From Alphaproteobacteria bacterium (GTDB lineage: Bacteria; Pseudomonadota; Alphaproteobacteria; Rhodobacterales; Rhodobacteraceae), in assembly GCA_030429105.1 (NCBI GenBank), contig JAUIDE010000045.1, forward strand, positions 1-32,689: a DNA stretch of 32,689 bases. The letters are read 5' to 3'. Every line of letters begins with the position of its first letter. Position 1 is the stretch's first letter. The translations under genes and the position numbers were made by a program. The notes beneath the pieces are model-generated. The model searched no databases, had not been told where the DNA came from, and saw nothing but the letters and a program-made list of their open reading frames with translations. Shown here in pieces: positions 15,922 through 25,396 of this stretch.

Positions 15922-16868
15922 GCGGCGAGCCGGGCTTTCGCGGCGGCGTATTCCGCGGCAAGGTGGTCCACCAGCGCGGAAACGGGCTGGACTCGGTCGA
16001 TCACGCCGACGCCCTGACCGCAGCCCCAGATGTCCTTCCACGCCTTCGTGGTGCCCGAGCCGAAGTTCATCTTGGTCACGTCGCCTTCGGGCAGATTGTC
16101 CGGATCAAGGCCCGCATTCTCAATGCTCTTGCGGAGGTAGTTGCCGTGGACGCCAGTGAAGAGACTGGAATAGACGATGTCCTCCCCCGTCGCCTCGACC
16201 ACGGCCTGCTTGTACTCCTCCGCCGCGCGCGCCTCGTCCGTCGCGATGAAGGGGGAGCCGATATAGGCGAGGTCGGCGCCCATCGCCTGCGCCGCGAGGA
16301 CGGCGCCGCCGGTCGCGATCGAGCCCGAGAGGAGAAGCGGGCCGTCGAACCATTGCCGGATCGAGGAGATCAGCGCGAAGGGCGAGAGCGTGCCGGCATG
16401 GCCGCCCGCGCCCCAGGCGACGGCGATCAGCCCGTCCGCGCCCTTTTCCACCGCCTTCCGGGCGAACTTGTCGTTGATGACGTCATGGAGTGTGATCCCG
16501 CCCACGGAATGCATCGCGTCGTTCACCTCCTGCCGCGCGCCGAGCGAGGTGATGGTGATGGGTACGCGATACTTCACGCACATCTCGATGTCGTGCATCA
16601 GGCGGTCGTTCGAGCGATGCACGATCTGGTTGACGGCGTAGGGAGCCGCCGGACTATCCGGGTTGGCCTGGTTGTGCCGGTCCAGCTCCTCCGTGATCTC
16701 CTTCAGCCACGCCTCGAGCTGCTCCGCCGGGCGGGCGTTGAGCGCGGGCATCGAGCCGACGATTCCCGCCTTGCACTGCGCAATCACCGACTTCGGATTG
16801 GAGATGATGAAGAGCGGCGCGGCGACGACCGGGATGCGGAGGCCGGAGAGAAGGGACGGCAGGGCCAT
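15918..16868 (-). CDS. Nitronate monooxygenase (2-nitropropane dioxygenase-like)
   Basis: A 316-residue FMN-dependent TIM-barrel protein. It starts with SGLRIPVVAAPLFIISNPKSV, and has ITSLGARQ in the barrel and AVAWGAGGHAGT, whose GGHAG includes the family active-site His. LLSGSIATGGAVLAAQAMGADLAYIGSPFIAT is the FMN phosphate-binding end. Such enzymes oxidise toxic nitronates such as propionate 3-nitronate. KMNFGSGTTKAWKDIWGCGQG near the end fits the class. The start is ATG 16868. It forms a two-gene operon with the overlapping serine hydrolase. Confidence 0.9.
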   Translation of the reverse strand: MALPSLLSGLRIPVVAAPLFIISNPKSVIAQCKAGIVGSMPALNARPAEQLEAWLKEITEELDRHNQANPDSPAAPYAVNQIVHRSNDRLMHDIEMCVKYRVPITITSLGARQEVNDAMHSVGGITLHDVINDKFARKAVEKGADGLIAVAWGAGGHAGTLSPFALISSIRQWFDGPLLLSGSIATGGAVLAAQAMGADLAYIGSPFIATDEARAAEEYKQAVVEATGEDIVYSSLFTGVHGNYLRKSIENAGLDPDNLPEGDVTKMNFGSGTTKAWKDIWGCGQGVGVIDRVQPVSALVDHLAAEYAAAKARLAA

Positions 16869-17000
16869 GTCGGTTCCTCGGGAGGTTTCTTTGCGCCGGA
16901 CGCTAGCCAAAGCGGCGCGCGGCGGGAAGGGGTGACGCGGCGTTCGCGCTGGCGGGGCGGCGGCGGCTCGGATAGCGTCCGGCCCGAACGGGAGGTGCGA

Positions 17001-17849
17001 ATGCGGATCGCGGCGGCGTTGATCTTGGCGGTTCTTTGCGCGGGCTCCGCCCAGGCGGAGCCGGCGAAGACTCTCTTCGGCGGAAAGCCGGGCCCGGCGG
17101 CCTCCCTCGCTCCCGAGCCGCTCGGCTCCCATGCGCGCGGCTGCCTCGCCGGAGCGGCGAAACTGCCGGAGACCGGCCCCTCCTGGCAGGCCATGAGGCT
17201 GGAGCGGAACCGAAACTGGGGGCATCCCGACCTTGTCGCCTTCGTCGCGCGGCTGGGGGCGGCGGCGCGGAGGCTCGGCTGGGAGGGGATCTTCGTCGGC
17301 GACCTGAGCCAGCCGCGGGGCGGGCCTATGATCTCCGGCCATTCATCGCACCAGATCGGGCTCGACGCCGATATATGGCTGAGGCCGGGCATGGCGCGGG
17401 AGCTCAGCTTTCGCGAGCGAAGCGAGATCTCCTCCTTCATCGTCACCACGACAGACCATCGCGCCGTGAACGACCGCTGGACGCCGGCGCATATGGCGCT
17501 GATCCGGGCGGCGGCGGAGGACGGCGTGGTGGCGCGCATCTTTGTTCATGCCGCGATCAAGGACCGGATGTGCCGCGATGCAGGCGAAGACAGGGCTTGG
17601 CTCGGAAAGGTGAGGCCGTGGTGGGGGCACAACGCCCATTTCCATGTCCGCCTCGCCTGCCCCGCCGGCGCGACGGCCTGCGAGGATCAGGCCCCGCCGC
17701 CGCCCGGAGACGGCTGCGACGAGACGCTTGCGTGGTGGTTCTCCGACGAGGCGCTGAACCCGAAGCCCGGCCCAGCGCCAAAGCCGAAGCCGCCGCTGAC
17801 GCTGGCGGATCTGCCCGCCGAATGCGCCGTCGTGCTGGAGGCGGAGTGA
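17001..17849 (+). CDS. mepA: Penicillin-insensitive murein endopeptidase
   Basis: A 282-residue protein with a signal peptide (IAAALILAVLCAGSAQA, cleavage about residue 20), so periplasmic. It matches the MepA family of LAS metallopeptidases that cut D-Ala-meso-DAP cross-links in peptidoglycan. Visible are GGPMISGHSSHQIGLDADIWL (residues about 112-132, with zinc-ligand His and Asp), an internal RIFVHAAIKDRMC, and WWGHNAHFHVRLACP with the last zinc-ligand His residues (HxH). Cys residues near 190 and 220 could form disulfides. The start is ATG 17001 with GGAGG upstream. Its stop overlaps the next start (GTGA, 17846-17849). Confidence 0.93.
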   Translation: MRIAAALILAVLCAGSAQAEPAKTLFGGKPGPAASLAPEPLGSHARGCLAGAAKLPETGPSWQAMRLERNRNWGHPDLVAFVARLGAAARRLGWEGIFVGDLSQPRGGPMISGHSSHQIGLDADIWLRPGMARELSFRERSEISSFIVTTTDHRAVNDRWTPAHMALIRAAAEDGVVARIFVHAAIKDRMCRDAGEDRAWLGKVRPWWGHNAHFHVRLACPAGATACEDQAPPPPGDGCDETLAWWFSDEALNPKPGPAPKPKPPLTLADLPAECAVVLEAE

Positions 17850-18763
17850 TCCGGGCTCTCCTTTTCGCCGCCGCGCTCGCGTTGCCCGCCCATGCGGAGG
17901 GCTTCACGGCGGAGCGGGCCGTCCGCGCCATTCCGCTCGACCTGCCGGCTCCGGCGAGCGACGCGCTCGAGTTCCGTGGCGCCGTGACGCTTTCGCCGCC
18001 GTTTCCGGAGTTCGGCGGCATTTCCGGCATCGTCGCAGAGCATGGCGGCGCCGTGACGGCGGTGAGCGACCGTGGGCGCTGGCTGCGGTTCAGGCTCGTT
18101 GTCGAGGACAGGCGGTTGATCGGCGTCGAAGGCGCGGCGACGGCTCCGATACTCTATCGCCATGGCCGGCCGCTGCCGGGTGAAGCCGGGGACGCGGAGG
18201 GGCTCGCGCGCGATCCCCGCACGGGGCGCTATTTCGTCTCCTTCGAGGGATGGCACCGGATCCAGCCCTATGAAGAGCCGGGCGGCGGGTCCGAACCCTT
18301 CTTCCTTGCGGAAGAATGGAGCGGATTCGCCCGCAACAACGGGATCGAGGCGCTGGCGATGGACGGCGACGGCGCGCTCTGGGCGATCGCCGAGCATGGT
18401 GGAGCCGAGGCGCCGATCTGGGTCGGCGGGCGGGAAGGCTGGGCGCGCAAGTCGCTGCCCCTGGACGGGCCCTATCTGCCGACCGGCGCGGATTTCGGGC
18501 CGGACGGGCGGCTCTACGTCACGGAGCGGGCGTTCTCCATCGTCGGCGGGTTCCGCTTCCGGCTCCGGCGCTTCGCGTTCGGGGGCGGGGCCGAGCCAGA
18601 GAGCGTCGAGACGCTCCTGCAATACGGCGCGGAGACCCGGATCGACAACATCGAGGCGATCTCGATCTGGCGCGAGGGGGACGAGACGCTGCTGCTCATC
18701 GCGTCGGACGACAATTTCCTGCCGCTTCAGGCCAACGTTCTCGCGCTCTTCGCGGTGCGGTGA
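17846..18763 (+). CDS. Secreted esterase-like activity of phytase family protein
   Basis: A 305-residue protein starting at GTG 17846, overlapping the mepA stop and preceded by GGAGGCGGA. The signal peptide is IRALLFAAALALPAHA. The rest fits the phytase-like beta-propeller family: FGGISGIVAEHGGAVTAVSDRG, GEAGDAEGLARDPRTGRYFVSFEG, NNGIEALAMDGDGALWAIAEH, LPTGADFGPDGRLYVTER and RIDNIEAISIW. These are repeated GIEAxxxxxDG blade motifs with acidic residues suited to calcium. Family members are annotated as having phytase or esterase activity; the substrate here is unknown. Coupling to mepA suggests a shared envelope role. Confidence 0.85.
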   Translation: MIRALLFAAALALPAHAEGFTAERAVRAIPLDLPAPASDALEFRGAVTLSPPFPEFGGISGIVAEHGGAVTAVSDRGRWLRFRLVVEDRRLIGVEGAATAPILYRHGRPLPGEAGDAEGLARDPRTGRYFVSFEGWHRIQPYEEPGGGSEPFFLAEEWSGFARNNGIEALAMDGDGALWAIAEHGGAEAPIWVGGREGWARKSLPLDGPYLPTGADFGPDGRLYVTERAFSIVGGFRFRLRRFAFGGGAEPESVETLLQYGAETRIDNIEAISIWREGDETLLLIASDDNFLPLQANVLALFAVR

Positions 18764-18768
18764 CGCGC

Positions 18769-19281
18769 TCAGCGCGCCACGAGCGGTTCGGAGAGCAATT
18801 CCTCGATGAAAAGGCTCAGGAGCTGCGAGCGGCCGGAGACGCCAGCCTTGGCGTAGACCGCGGCGGCCTGCGCCTTGACTGTTCCTTCAGCCGTGCCCCG
18901 GACGGCGGCCATTTCGGCTGTCGAGAGGCCCTTGATCGTCATCAGGGCCACGTCCCGCTCCGCCCTTGTGAGCGCCCACCGATCAAAGTGCTCCTCCAGC
19001 AGTTCGCCGAAGGCGCCGCCGGCGGCGCGCAGGCTGTCCTCTATCCGGGCCTGACGGGTCAGAAGCCGCCGCACTTCCAGCGCGCCGAACACGGTTCCGA
19101 CCACAAGGGCGCAGACAACCCCGAGTTCGAGCAGGTTATGGGCCAGCGACCCACCCGAGAGCGGGTCGCGCCCGAGGTCCCCCAGCACGTCCGCAAGGAA
19201 GAAGGCCGAGCAGATCGCCTGCAGGAGCACGACGCCCGAGAGCAGAGTCGCGCGCCGCGCCTCGGGCCGCGCCCTGCTCAT
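18769..19281 (-). CDS. Membrane-anchored LuxR-type transcriptional regulator
   Basis: A 170-residue protein with two hydrophobic helices (about 12-32 and 46-66) followed by a C-terminal LuxR-type helix-turn-helix: LTRAERDVALMTIKGLS, AEMAAVRGTAEGTVKAQAAAVYAKAGV and GRSQLLSLFIEELL. The match to the GerE-fold pattern (TxxExxVxxLxxxGxSxxEIAxxLxxSxxTVKxHxxxIxxKLGVxxR) is clear, although the usual His is replaced. It has no sensor domain, so the membrane part may itself receive the signal. Its start overlaps the stop of the cytochrome b gene (ATGA). It probably controls this operon or another redox target. Confidence 0.85.
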   Translation of the reverse strand: MSRARPEARRATLLSGVVLLQAICSAFFLADVLGDLGRDPLSGGSLAHNLLELGVVCALVVGTVFGALEVRRLLTRQARIEDSLRAAGGAFGELLEEHFDRWALTRAERDVALMTIKGLSTAEMAAVRGTAEGTVKAQAAAVYAKAGVSGRSQLLSLFIEELLSEPLVAR

Positions 19282-19850
19282 GCGCCGCCCCCTCGACCGC
19301 TACGGAAGGAGCCGACCATCGCGCGGACGAGATTTCGCCCCGACAGGAAACTCTCGAGAATCACGCCCGAGACATGGAGACCGACGGAGATCATGAGCCA
19401 GCCGAACAACACCTCATGCGCCTCCTCCACCCATTCGACGCCGAAGAACGCGACGCTTTCCATCATAAGCCCGGTCGCGCAGATCGCCAGCAGCGTGGCC
19501 CAGAGATTATAGGCCATGAGCGCGCCGAGGGGGTTGTGAGAGGCGTGGCGCCGCTCCCGCCCGTGCATAACCTCGTCCACATGGAGCCGGGCGGCGGAGA
19601 GACTCGGCGGGAAGCTCGCGAAGCGGGCGCGGACCGGACCTACAAGACCCCAGAGAAACCGGGCGGCGACAAGGCCCAGCACGGCGTAGCCGACCCAGAC
19701 ATGGGGCTGACCCTCATCTTCCAGCACGGCGCCGTTGAGAAGGACGAGGAGCGCTACGGACCAATGCGTCAAGCGCACCAGCGGGTCCCAGGTCAGGACC
19801 TCGGCGATGCGGCGGGCGCTCTCGCGCCCGCCTAAGCCCTGCGGCTCCAT
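19278..19850 (-). CDS. Cytochrome b561-type (b/b6 domain) membrane protein
   Basis: A 190-residue protein with four predicted membrane helices and histidines in the heme-ligand positions of b561/hydrogenase-type cytochromes b: H29 in DPLVRLTHWSVALLVLLNG, H50 in QPHVWVGYAVLGLVAARFLWG, and histidines in EEAHEVLFGWLMISVGLHVSG. The HVDEVMHGRERRHASHNPLGALMAY segment before helix 3 is also typical. It would carry electrons across or out of the membrane. Its start overlaps the PepSY stop by one base (TGATG). A pairing in which PepSY protein and cytochrome act in one periplasmic redox module is inference. Confidence 0.88.
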   Translation of the reverse strand: MEPQGLGGRESARRIAEVLTWDPLVRLTHWSVALLVLLNGAVLEDEGQPHVWVGYAVLGLVAARFLWGLVGPVRARFASFPPSLSAARLHVDEVMHGRERRHASHNPLGALMAYNLWATLLAICATGLMMESVAFFGVEWVEEAHEVLFGWLMISVGLHVSGVILESFLSGRNLVRAMVGSFRSGRGGGA

Positions 19851-20110
19851 CAGTGCTTCTCCTTCACGCGGGTGACGGCGCCGGTCTCGGGATCGACGTA
19901 GATCTCGAAGCGGCGGCCTTCGCGCACCGCGTAGACCTCGACCTTCCCGTCCTCGCGCTCGGTCTTGCGGACCTCGTATCCGCGTTCGGACAGCGCCGAG
20001 GCGATCGCGCCGATCTCGGTTCCGATCTGGTCGCCTGGCGCCACCTCTTGCGCAATCACGGGGGACGCGACGAGCGTGAGGGCGAGGGCGCAGGGTGCAA
20101 GTTTCATCAT
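19850..20110 (-). CDS. Small secreted PepSY domain protein
   Basis: An 86-residue protein with a signal peptide (LAPCALALTLVASPVIA) and one PepSY-like unit of about 60 residues: IASALSERGYEVRKTEREDGKVEVYAVREGRRFEIYVDPETGAV. This has the family's E-x-Y-x-V....F-E-I-Y-V-D-P-x-T-G pattern. It is exported to the periplasm. PepSY units occur in protease propeptides and next to ferric reductases and cytochromes b. The start is the first of two adjacent ATGs (20110), with AAAGGAAA upstream. It is the first gene of the leftward operon with the cytochrome b and the LuxR-type regulator. Confidence 0.87.
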   Translation of the reverse strand: MMKLAPCALALTLVASPVIAQEVAPGDQIGTEIGAIASALSERGYEVRKTEREDGKVEVYAVREGRRFEIYVDPETGAVTRVKEKH

Positions 20111-20244
20111 GTCGGGTTTCCTTTCGGATGGCGCGGCGAAAATCGCCGGGCTGCGGCCGAGATGACGGCGCGCCGGCGGCGGCGCGAGTGGCCACAGGCT
20201 TAGCAGGGCCCGCATAAGCCGAAGATTATGCCCCCCAGGCGCCT

Positions 20245-20265
20245 CGCGCGCCGGACCGGCGCGCG
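20245..20265. promoter_or_regulatory. 21-base perfect palindrome upstream of ssb
   Basis: CGCGCGCCGG (20245-20254), a single central A, and CCGGCGCGCG (20256-20265) form a perfect palindrome. A CTAGGG box (20266-20271), like the -10 box used elsewhere in this window, follows directly, 36 bases before the ssb ATG. It occupies the -35/spacer region, where an operator or activator site would lie. It sits in the 197-base divergent gap with the PepSY operon. No SOS box of the GTTC/GAAC type is apparent in the gap. Confidence 0.5.
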
Positions 20266-20307
20266 CTAGGGTTTCGCCAAGAGACGGAATCGGAGAGGGA
20301 GAGGCTT

Positions 20308-20781
20308 ATGGCGGGCAGCGTCAACAAGGTCATCATCGTCGGCAATCTCGGGCGCGACCCGGAGGTGCGGACGTTCCAGAACGGCGGCAAGGTCTGCAAC
20401 CTCCGCATCGCGACATCGGAGACTTGGCGCGACAAGGCCTCGGGCGAACGCAAGGAAAAGACGGAATGGCATTCCGTCGCCATCTTCTCCGAGCCGCTTG
20501 CGAAGATTGCGGAGCAGTATCTGCGGAAGGGCTCCAAGGTCTACATCGAGGGGCAGCTCGAGACGCGCAAGTGGCAGGACCAGTCCGGCCAGGACCGGTA
20601 TTCGACCGAGGTCGTGCTTCGGCCCTATCGCGGCGAGCTGACGCTGCTCGACGGGCGGGGCGAAGGGGGCGGCGGCGGGGGCGGCTATGGCGGGTCGCAG
20701 ATGGAGGACCAGCGCGGCGGAGACGGCGGCGGCGGAGGCCGCAGCTTCGGCTCCGATCTAGACGACGAGATTCCGTTCTGA
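20308..20781 (+). CDS. ssb: Single-stranded DNA-binding protein
   Basis: A 157-residue SSB. The N-terminal OB fold (1-110) has [41 protein letters not shown] and [14 protein letters not shown] Gly-rich flexible linker follows, then the acidic tip SDLDDEIPF that docks DNA-repair and replication proteins. It binds single-stranded DNA as a tetramer in replication, repair and recombination. The start is ATG 20308 with GGGAGAGG upstream. mazG begins just downstream and may be translationally coupled. Confidence 0.97.
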   Translation: MAGSVNKVIIVGNLGRDPEVRTFQNGGKVCNLRIATSETWRDKASGERKEKTEWHSVAIFSEPLAKIAEQYLRKGSKVYIEGQLETRKWQDQSGQDRYSTEVVLRPYRGELTLLDGRGEGGGGGGGYGGSQMEDQRGGDGGGGGRSFGSDLDDEIPF

Positions 20782-20873
20782 GCGGGGCGGAAGGGCGGGC
20801 GCGGCCCCTGCCCCGCGCCGAATCCGATACGCTCATCGCGGACCGTAGCGCAGGCGTCTCCCGCCTCCGCGAG

Positions 20874-21635
20874 GTGATGCGCAGGCTGCGGGACGCCGAG
20901 AACGGCTGCCCCTGGGACCTAAAACAGGATTTTCGCTCCATTGCGCCCTATACGATCGAGGAGGCGTTCGAGGTCGCCGACGCGATCGAGCGCGGGGCGA
21001 TGGACGAGTTGGCAGATGAACTCGGAGACCTGCTGCTTCAGGTCGCCTATCACGCGCAGATGGCGGAGGAGGCCGGCGCCTTCGGCTGGGACGACGTGGT
21101 GGACGCCATCGTCTCGAAGATGGTGCGGCGGCATCCACACGTCTTCGGCGACTGGAGCCGGGAGGCGTTTGTCGCCGGCTCCTGGGAGCGCTTCAAGGCG
21201 GCCGAGCGCGCCGCGAAGGGCGCGACGCGAAAGAGCGCGCTGGACGGCGTTCCGGCTTCGCTGCCCGGCCTCACCCGCGCCGTTAAACTGCAGGACCGCG
21301 CCGCACGCATCGGGTTCGACTGGCCGGACGTTGGCGGGGTGATCGACAAGATCGCGGAGGAAGCGCGGGAGCTCGCGGAAGTCGCCGACGGCGGGACGAG
21401 TGAACGGATCGAGGAGGAATACGGTGATCTTCTCTTCGTCGTCGCCAATCTCGGCCGCTGGCTGAAGGTCGATCCCGAGGCGGCGATGCGTCGGGTCAAC
21501 GCGAAGTTCGAGCGCCGGTTCCGCGCCGTCGAGGCCGGGCTCGCGGCGGCCGGCCGCACGCCGGGCGAGGCGACGCTGGAGGAGATGGACGCGCTTTGGA
21601 ATGCGGAGAAGGCTCGCGAGAAAAAATCCGAGTGA
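20874..21635 (+). CDS. mazG: Nucleoside triphosphate pyrophosphohydrolase MazG
   Basis: A protein of at least 253 residues with two MazG repeats, hydrolysing NTPs or dNTPs to NMP and PPi. The first has LRDAENGCPWDLKQDF, YTIEEAFEVADAIE and DELADELGDLLLQVAYHAQ; the second has IAEEARELAEVAD and RIEEEYGDLLFVVANLGRW. Both carry the ExxE/ExxD metal sites. GTG 20874 (or ATG 20877) is the first ordinary start codon, but it cuts off residues (AGVSRLRE) that align with the first helix of E. coli MazG. The frame is open upstream through CTG 20808 and CTG 20778, the latter overlapping the ssb stop, so an unusual start is possible. Confidence 0.9.
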   Translation: MMRRLRDAENGCPWDLKQDFRSIAPYTIEEAFEVADAIERGAMDELADELGDLLLQVAYHAQMAEEAGAFGWDDVVDAIVSKMVRRHPHVFGDWSREAFVAGSWERFKAAERAAKGATRKSALDGVPASLPGLTRAVKLQDRAARIGFDWPDVGGVIDKIAEEARELAEVADGGTSERIEEEYGDLLFVVANLGRWLKVDPEAAMRRVNAKFERRFRAVEAGLAAAGRTPGEATLEEMDALWNAEKAREKKSE

Positions 21636-21647
21636 AGCAATCGGGTA

Positions 21648-21675
21648 TTGAAAAAGCAAAACACTCAGGTATTTC
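21648..21675 (+). promoter_or_regulatory. Putative promoter for the iron-binding SBP gene
   Basis: TTGAAA (21648-21653) and TATTTC (21670-21675) are separated by 16 bases, 30 bases before the ATG at 21706. The 70-base gap is markedly AT-richer than its surroundings. I looked for a Fur, Irr or RirA-type box and could not convince myself of one. Confidence 0.4.
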
Positions 21676-21705
21676 TGGTGGCGAACAACGAGGAGGAGCC
21701 CATCC

Positions 21706-22710
21706 ATGTTCGCACGTCTCGCCGCGCCGCTCGCCCTTGCCGCGATCGCCGCGCCCGCCCTTGCCGACGAGGTCAACATCTATTCCTATCGGCAACCCGA
21801 ACTGATCGCGCCGCTGACGGAGGCCTTCACCAAGGAAACAGGCATCGCGGTCAACACCGTCTTCCTCGAGAAGGGCATGGTGGAACGGCTTCAGGCCGAG
21901 GGCGATCTCTCGCCGGCCGATCTGATCCTGACGGTCGACATCTCGAGGCTGCTGGAGGCGGTGAACGCCGGCGTCACGCAGGGCATCGTCACAGACACGT
22001 TGACGGCGAACGTGCCCGCGGCTTTCCGGGACGCGGACGGCCAGTGGTACGGACTGACGACGCGCGGGCGGATCGTCTACGCCTCCAAGGAGCGGGTAGC
22101 CGAGGGCGAGGTGACGACCTACGAGGATCTCGCCGATCCGAAGTGGAAGGGCAGAATCTGCACCCGCTCTGGCTCCCACCCCTACACGCTCGGCCTGCTC
22201 GGGGCGGTCGTGGCGAAATATGGCGAGGAAACGGCCGAGACCTGGATGAAGGGCGTCAAGGCCAATCTCGCAAAGAAGGCCGAAGGAAACGACCGAAGCC
22301 AGGTCAAGTCGATCTGGGCCGGCGAATGCGACATCTCGCTCGGCAACACCTATTACATGGTGGCCATGCTCAACGACGACGAGCAGAAGGCTTGGGCCGA
22401 GTCGGTGCGGATCGAGTTCCCGGCCTTCGAGAACGGCGGGACGCACATGAATGTCTCGGGCGTCGCGCTCACCAAGGCGGCGCCGAACAGGGAGAACGCC
22501 ATCCGCATGATGGAGTGGCTGGTCTCCGACGAGGCGCAGAAGATCTATGCCGAGATCGTGGGCGAGTATCCGGTGAAGCCGGGCGTCGAGCCTTCCGATG
22601 TCGTGAAAGGCTTCGGCGCTTTCACGCCGGACGAAACGCCGCTCACCGCCATCGGAGAGGCGCGACCGACGGCGCTGAAGATCGTGGAGCGGATCGACTT
22701 CGACGGCTGA
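21706..22710 (+). CDS. Ferric-iron ABC transporter substrate-binding protein (FbpA/FutA-like)
   Basis: A 334-residue periplasmic protein with a signal peptide (RLAAPLALAAIAAPALA, cleavage about 21). The mature protein starts DEVNIYSYRQPELIAPL. Features of the family include VNTVFLEKGMVERLQAEG, ADLILTVDISRL, WYGLTTRGRIVYASKE, GRICTRSGSHPYTLGLL, WAGECDISLGNTYYMVAML and ENGGTHMNVSGVALTK. Paired Tyr residues (NTYYM) are the expected iron ligands. It captures ferric iron for an ABC importer, but no permease or ATPase gene is next to it. The start is ATG 21706 with GAGGAGG upstream. A terminator follows it. Confidence 0.93.
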   Translation: MFARLAAPLALAAIAAPALADEVNIYSYRQPELIAPLTEAFTKETGIAVNTVFLEKGMVERLQAEGDLSPADLILTVDISRLLEAVNAGVTQGIVTDTLTANVPAAFRDADGQWYGLTTRGRIVYASKERVAEGEVTTYEDLADPKWKGRICTRSGSHPYTLGLLGAVVAKYGEETAETWMKGVKANLAKKAEGNDRSQVKSIWAGECDISLGNTYYMVAMLNDDEQKAWAESVRIEFPAFENGGTHMNVSGVALTKAAPNRENAIRMMEWLVSDEAQKIYAEIVGEYPVKPGVEPSDVVKGFGAFTPDETPLTAIGEARPTALKIVERIDFDG

Positions 22711-24099
<1,389 letters not shown>

Positions 24100-24105
24100 C
24101 GCGAG

Positions 24106-25308
24106 ATGCGGGCGGGCCGGGGCGCCCTGCCCTTCATCTTCGTGACGGTGATGCTCAACTCGATGGGCATCGGCTTGATCATGCCGGTCATGCCGGCTCT
24201 GATGGAGGAGCTCGGCGGCGGCGGGATTGCGGAGGCCGCTGCCTGGGGCGGCTGGCTCAGCATGAGCTATGCGCTCATGCAGCTTGTGATGAGCCCGACG
24301 CTCGGCAACCTCTCCGACGCCTACGGCCGGAAGCCGGTGCTCATTCTCTCGCTGCTCGTCATGGGGATTGACTACCTGGCGATGGCGACGGCGCAAAGCC
24401 TCACGCTGCTCTTCGCGGCGCGGATCATGGCGGGCGCGGCGGCGGCGACTTTCTCGACCGCCAACGCCTTCATCGCCGACGTGACGCCGCCGGAGAAGCG
24501 CGCTCAGGCCTTCGGCCTGACCGGGGCGGCCTTCGGCCTTGGGTTCGTAATCGGCCCCGCCCTTGGCGGCCTGCTTGGCGAGATGGGCGCCCGGGCGCCG
24601 TTCTGGGCGGCGGCGGCGCTCTCTTTCGGGGCGCTTGGCTTTGGCTTGGTCTTTCTTCCCGAGTCGCTCCCGAAGGCGCGGCGCAGGCCCTTCCGTCTGT
24701 TGCGCGGCAATGCCCTCGGCGTCGCGATAGTGATGGCGAGGCGACCGGCGACGGCGTGGCTGCTGATTGCGCTCCTTGTCTACAACATCGCGCATTTCGT
24801 CTATCCGACGATCTGGAGCTACTATGCCGTCGCTCGCTTCGGATGGTCGGCCGGGGAGATCGGGGCCTCGCTAGCGGCGATAGGGATCGGGTTCGTCATC
24901 GTCCAGGGATTCCTGATCGGCCGTATCGTCCCGTGGATTGGCCCGGAGCGCACGGCCATCTTCGCCTTGCTGCTCGACGCCGCTGCGTTTCTCTGCCTCG
25001 CCTTTGCAACGGCGGGATGGATGGCCTACGCGGCGATGCCCTTCGCCGCCCTGGCCGCCGTCTTCAGCCCCGCGCTTCAAACGATGCTGACCAACCGCAC
25101 GCCGGAATCGGAACAGGGAGAGTTGCAGGGCGCGATCTCTTCACTTTCTTCACTCGCTTTCGTCCTCACGCCCGTGATGATGAGCCAGATCTTTTTCACC
25201 TTCACGGCGGCGGACGCGCCAGTCTTCTTTCCGGGCGCGCCGTTCCTTGCCGCCTTCTTCTTCTCTCTCCTCGCCATCGTTCCGCTCCGGGCGGCTCTCC
25301 GGCGCTGA
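24106..25308 (+). CDS. MFS exporter, TetA-like (TCR/Tet family)
   Basis: A 400-residue protein with 12 predicted membrane helices. The N-terminal helix (LPFIFVTVMLNSMGIGLIMPVMP) and the loop-2 motif A, GNLSDAYGRKPVLIL, are those of the DHA1 Tet-like branch. LLFAARIMAGAAAATFSTANAFIADVTPPEKRAQAFGLTGAAFGLGFVIGP contains motifs B and C, the latter characteristic of proton-coupled antiporters. Substrates of this branch vary and cannot be assigned. Tetracycline resistance should not be assumed. It follows eno after six bases and is probably co-transcribed. Confidence 0.9.
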   Translation: MRAGRGALPFIFVTVMLNSMGIGLIMPVMPALMEELGGGGIAEAAAWGGWLSMSYALMQLVMSPTLGNLSDAYGRKPVLILSLLVMGIDYLAMATAQSLTLLFAARIMAGAAAATFSTANAFIADVTPPEKRAQAFGLTGAAFGLGFVIGPALGGLLGEMGARAPFWAAAALSFGALGFGLVFLPESLPKARRRPFRLLRGNALGVAIVMARRPATAWLLIALLVYNIAHFVYPTIWSYYAVARFGWSAGEIGASLAAIGIGFVIVQGFLIGRIVPWIGPERTAIFALLLDAAAFLCLAFATAGWMAYAAMPFAALAAVFSPALQTMLTNRTPESEQGELQGAISSLSSLAFVLTPVMMSQIFFTFTAADAPVFFPGAPFLAAFFFSLLAIVPLRAALRR

Positions 25309-25396
25309 CCGGAGCCGGCATTCTTTTCTTTGTCGGAAAACTGGGGCATGCTCCGCACAAACGCGCCGGAGAGCGCTAGAACGAGGCGAAGAGCTT

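Noticed and set aside
20111-20307. An SOS (LexA) box upstream of ssb
   Set aside because: I looked for the alphaproteobacterial GTTC-N7-GTTC or GAAC-N7-GAAC pattern in the gap and did not find it. The only strong signal is the GC palindrome.
24106-25308. Tetracycline resistance gene
   Set aside because: The Tet-like motif A and fold are shared by many chromosomal exporters of unknown substrate. The housekeeping operon context with eno and pdh gives no support for a resistance determinant.
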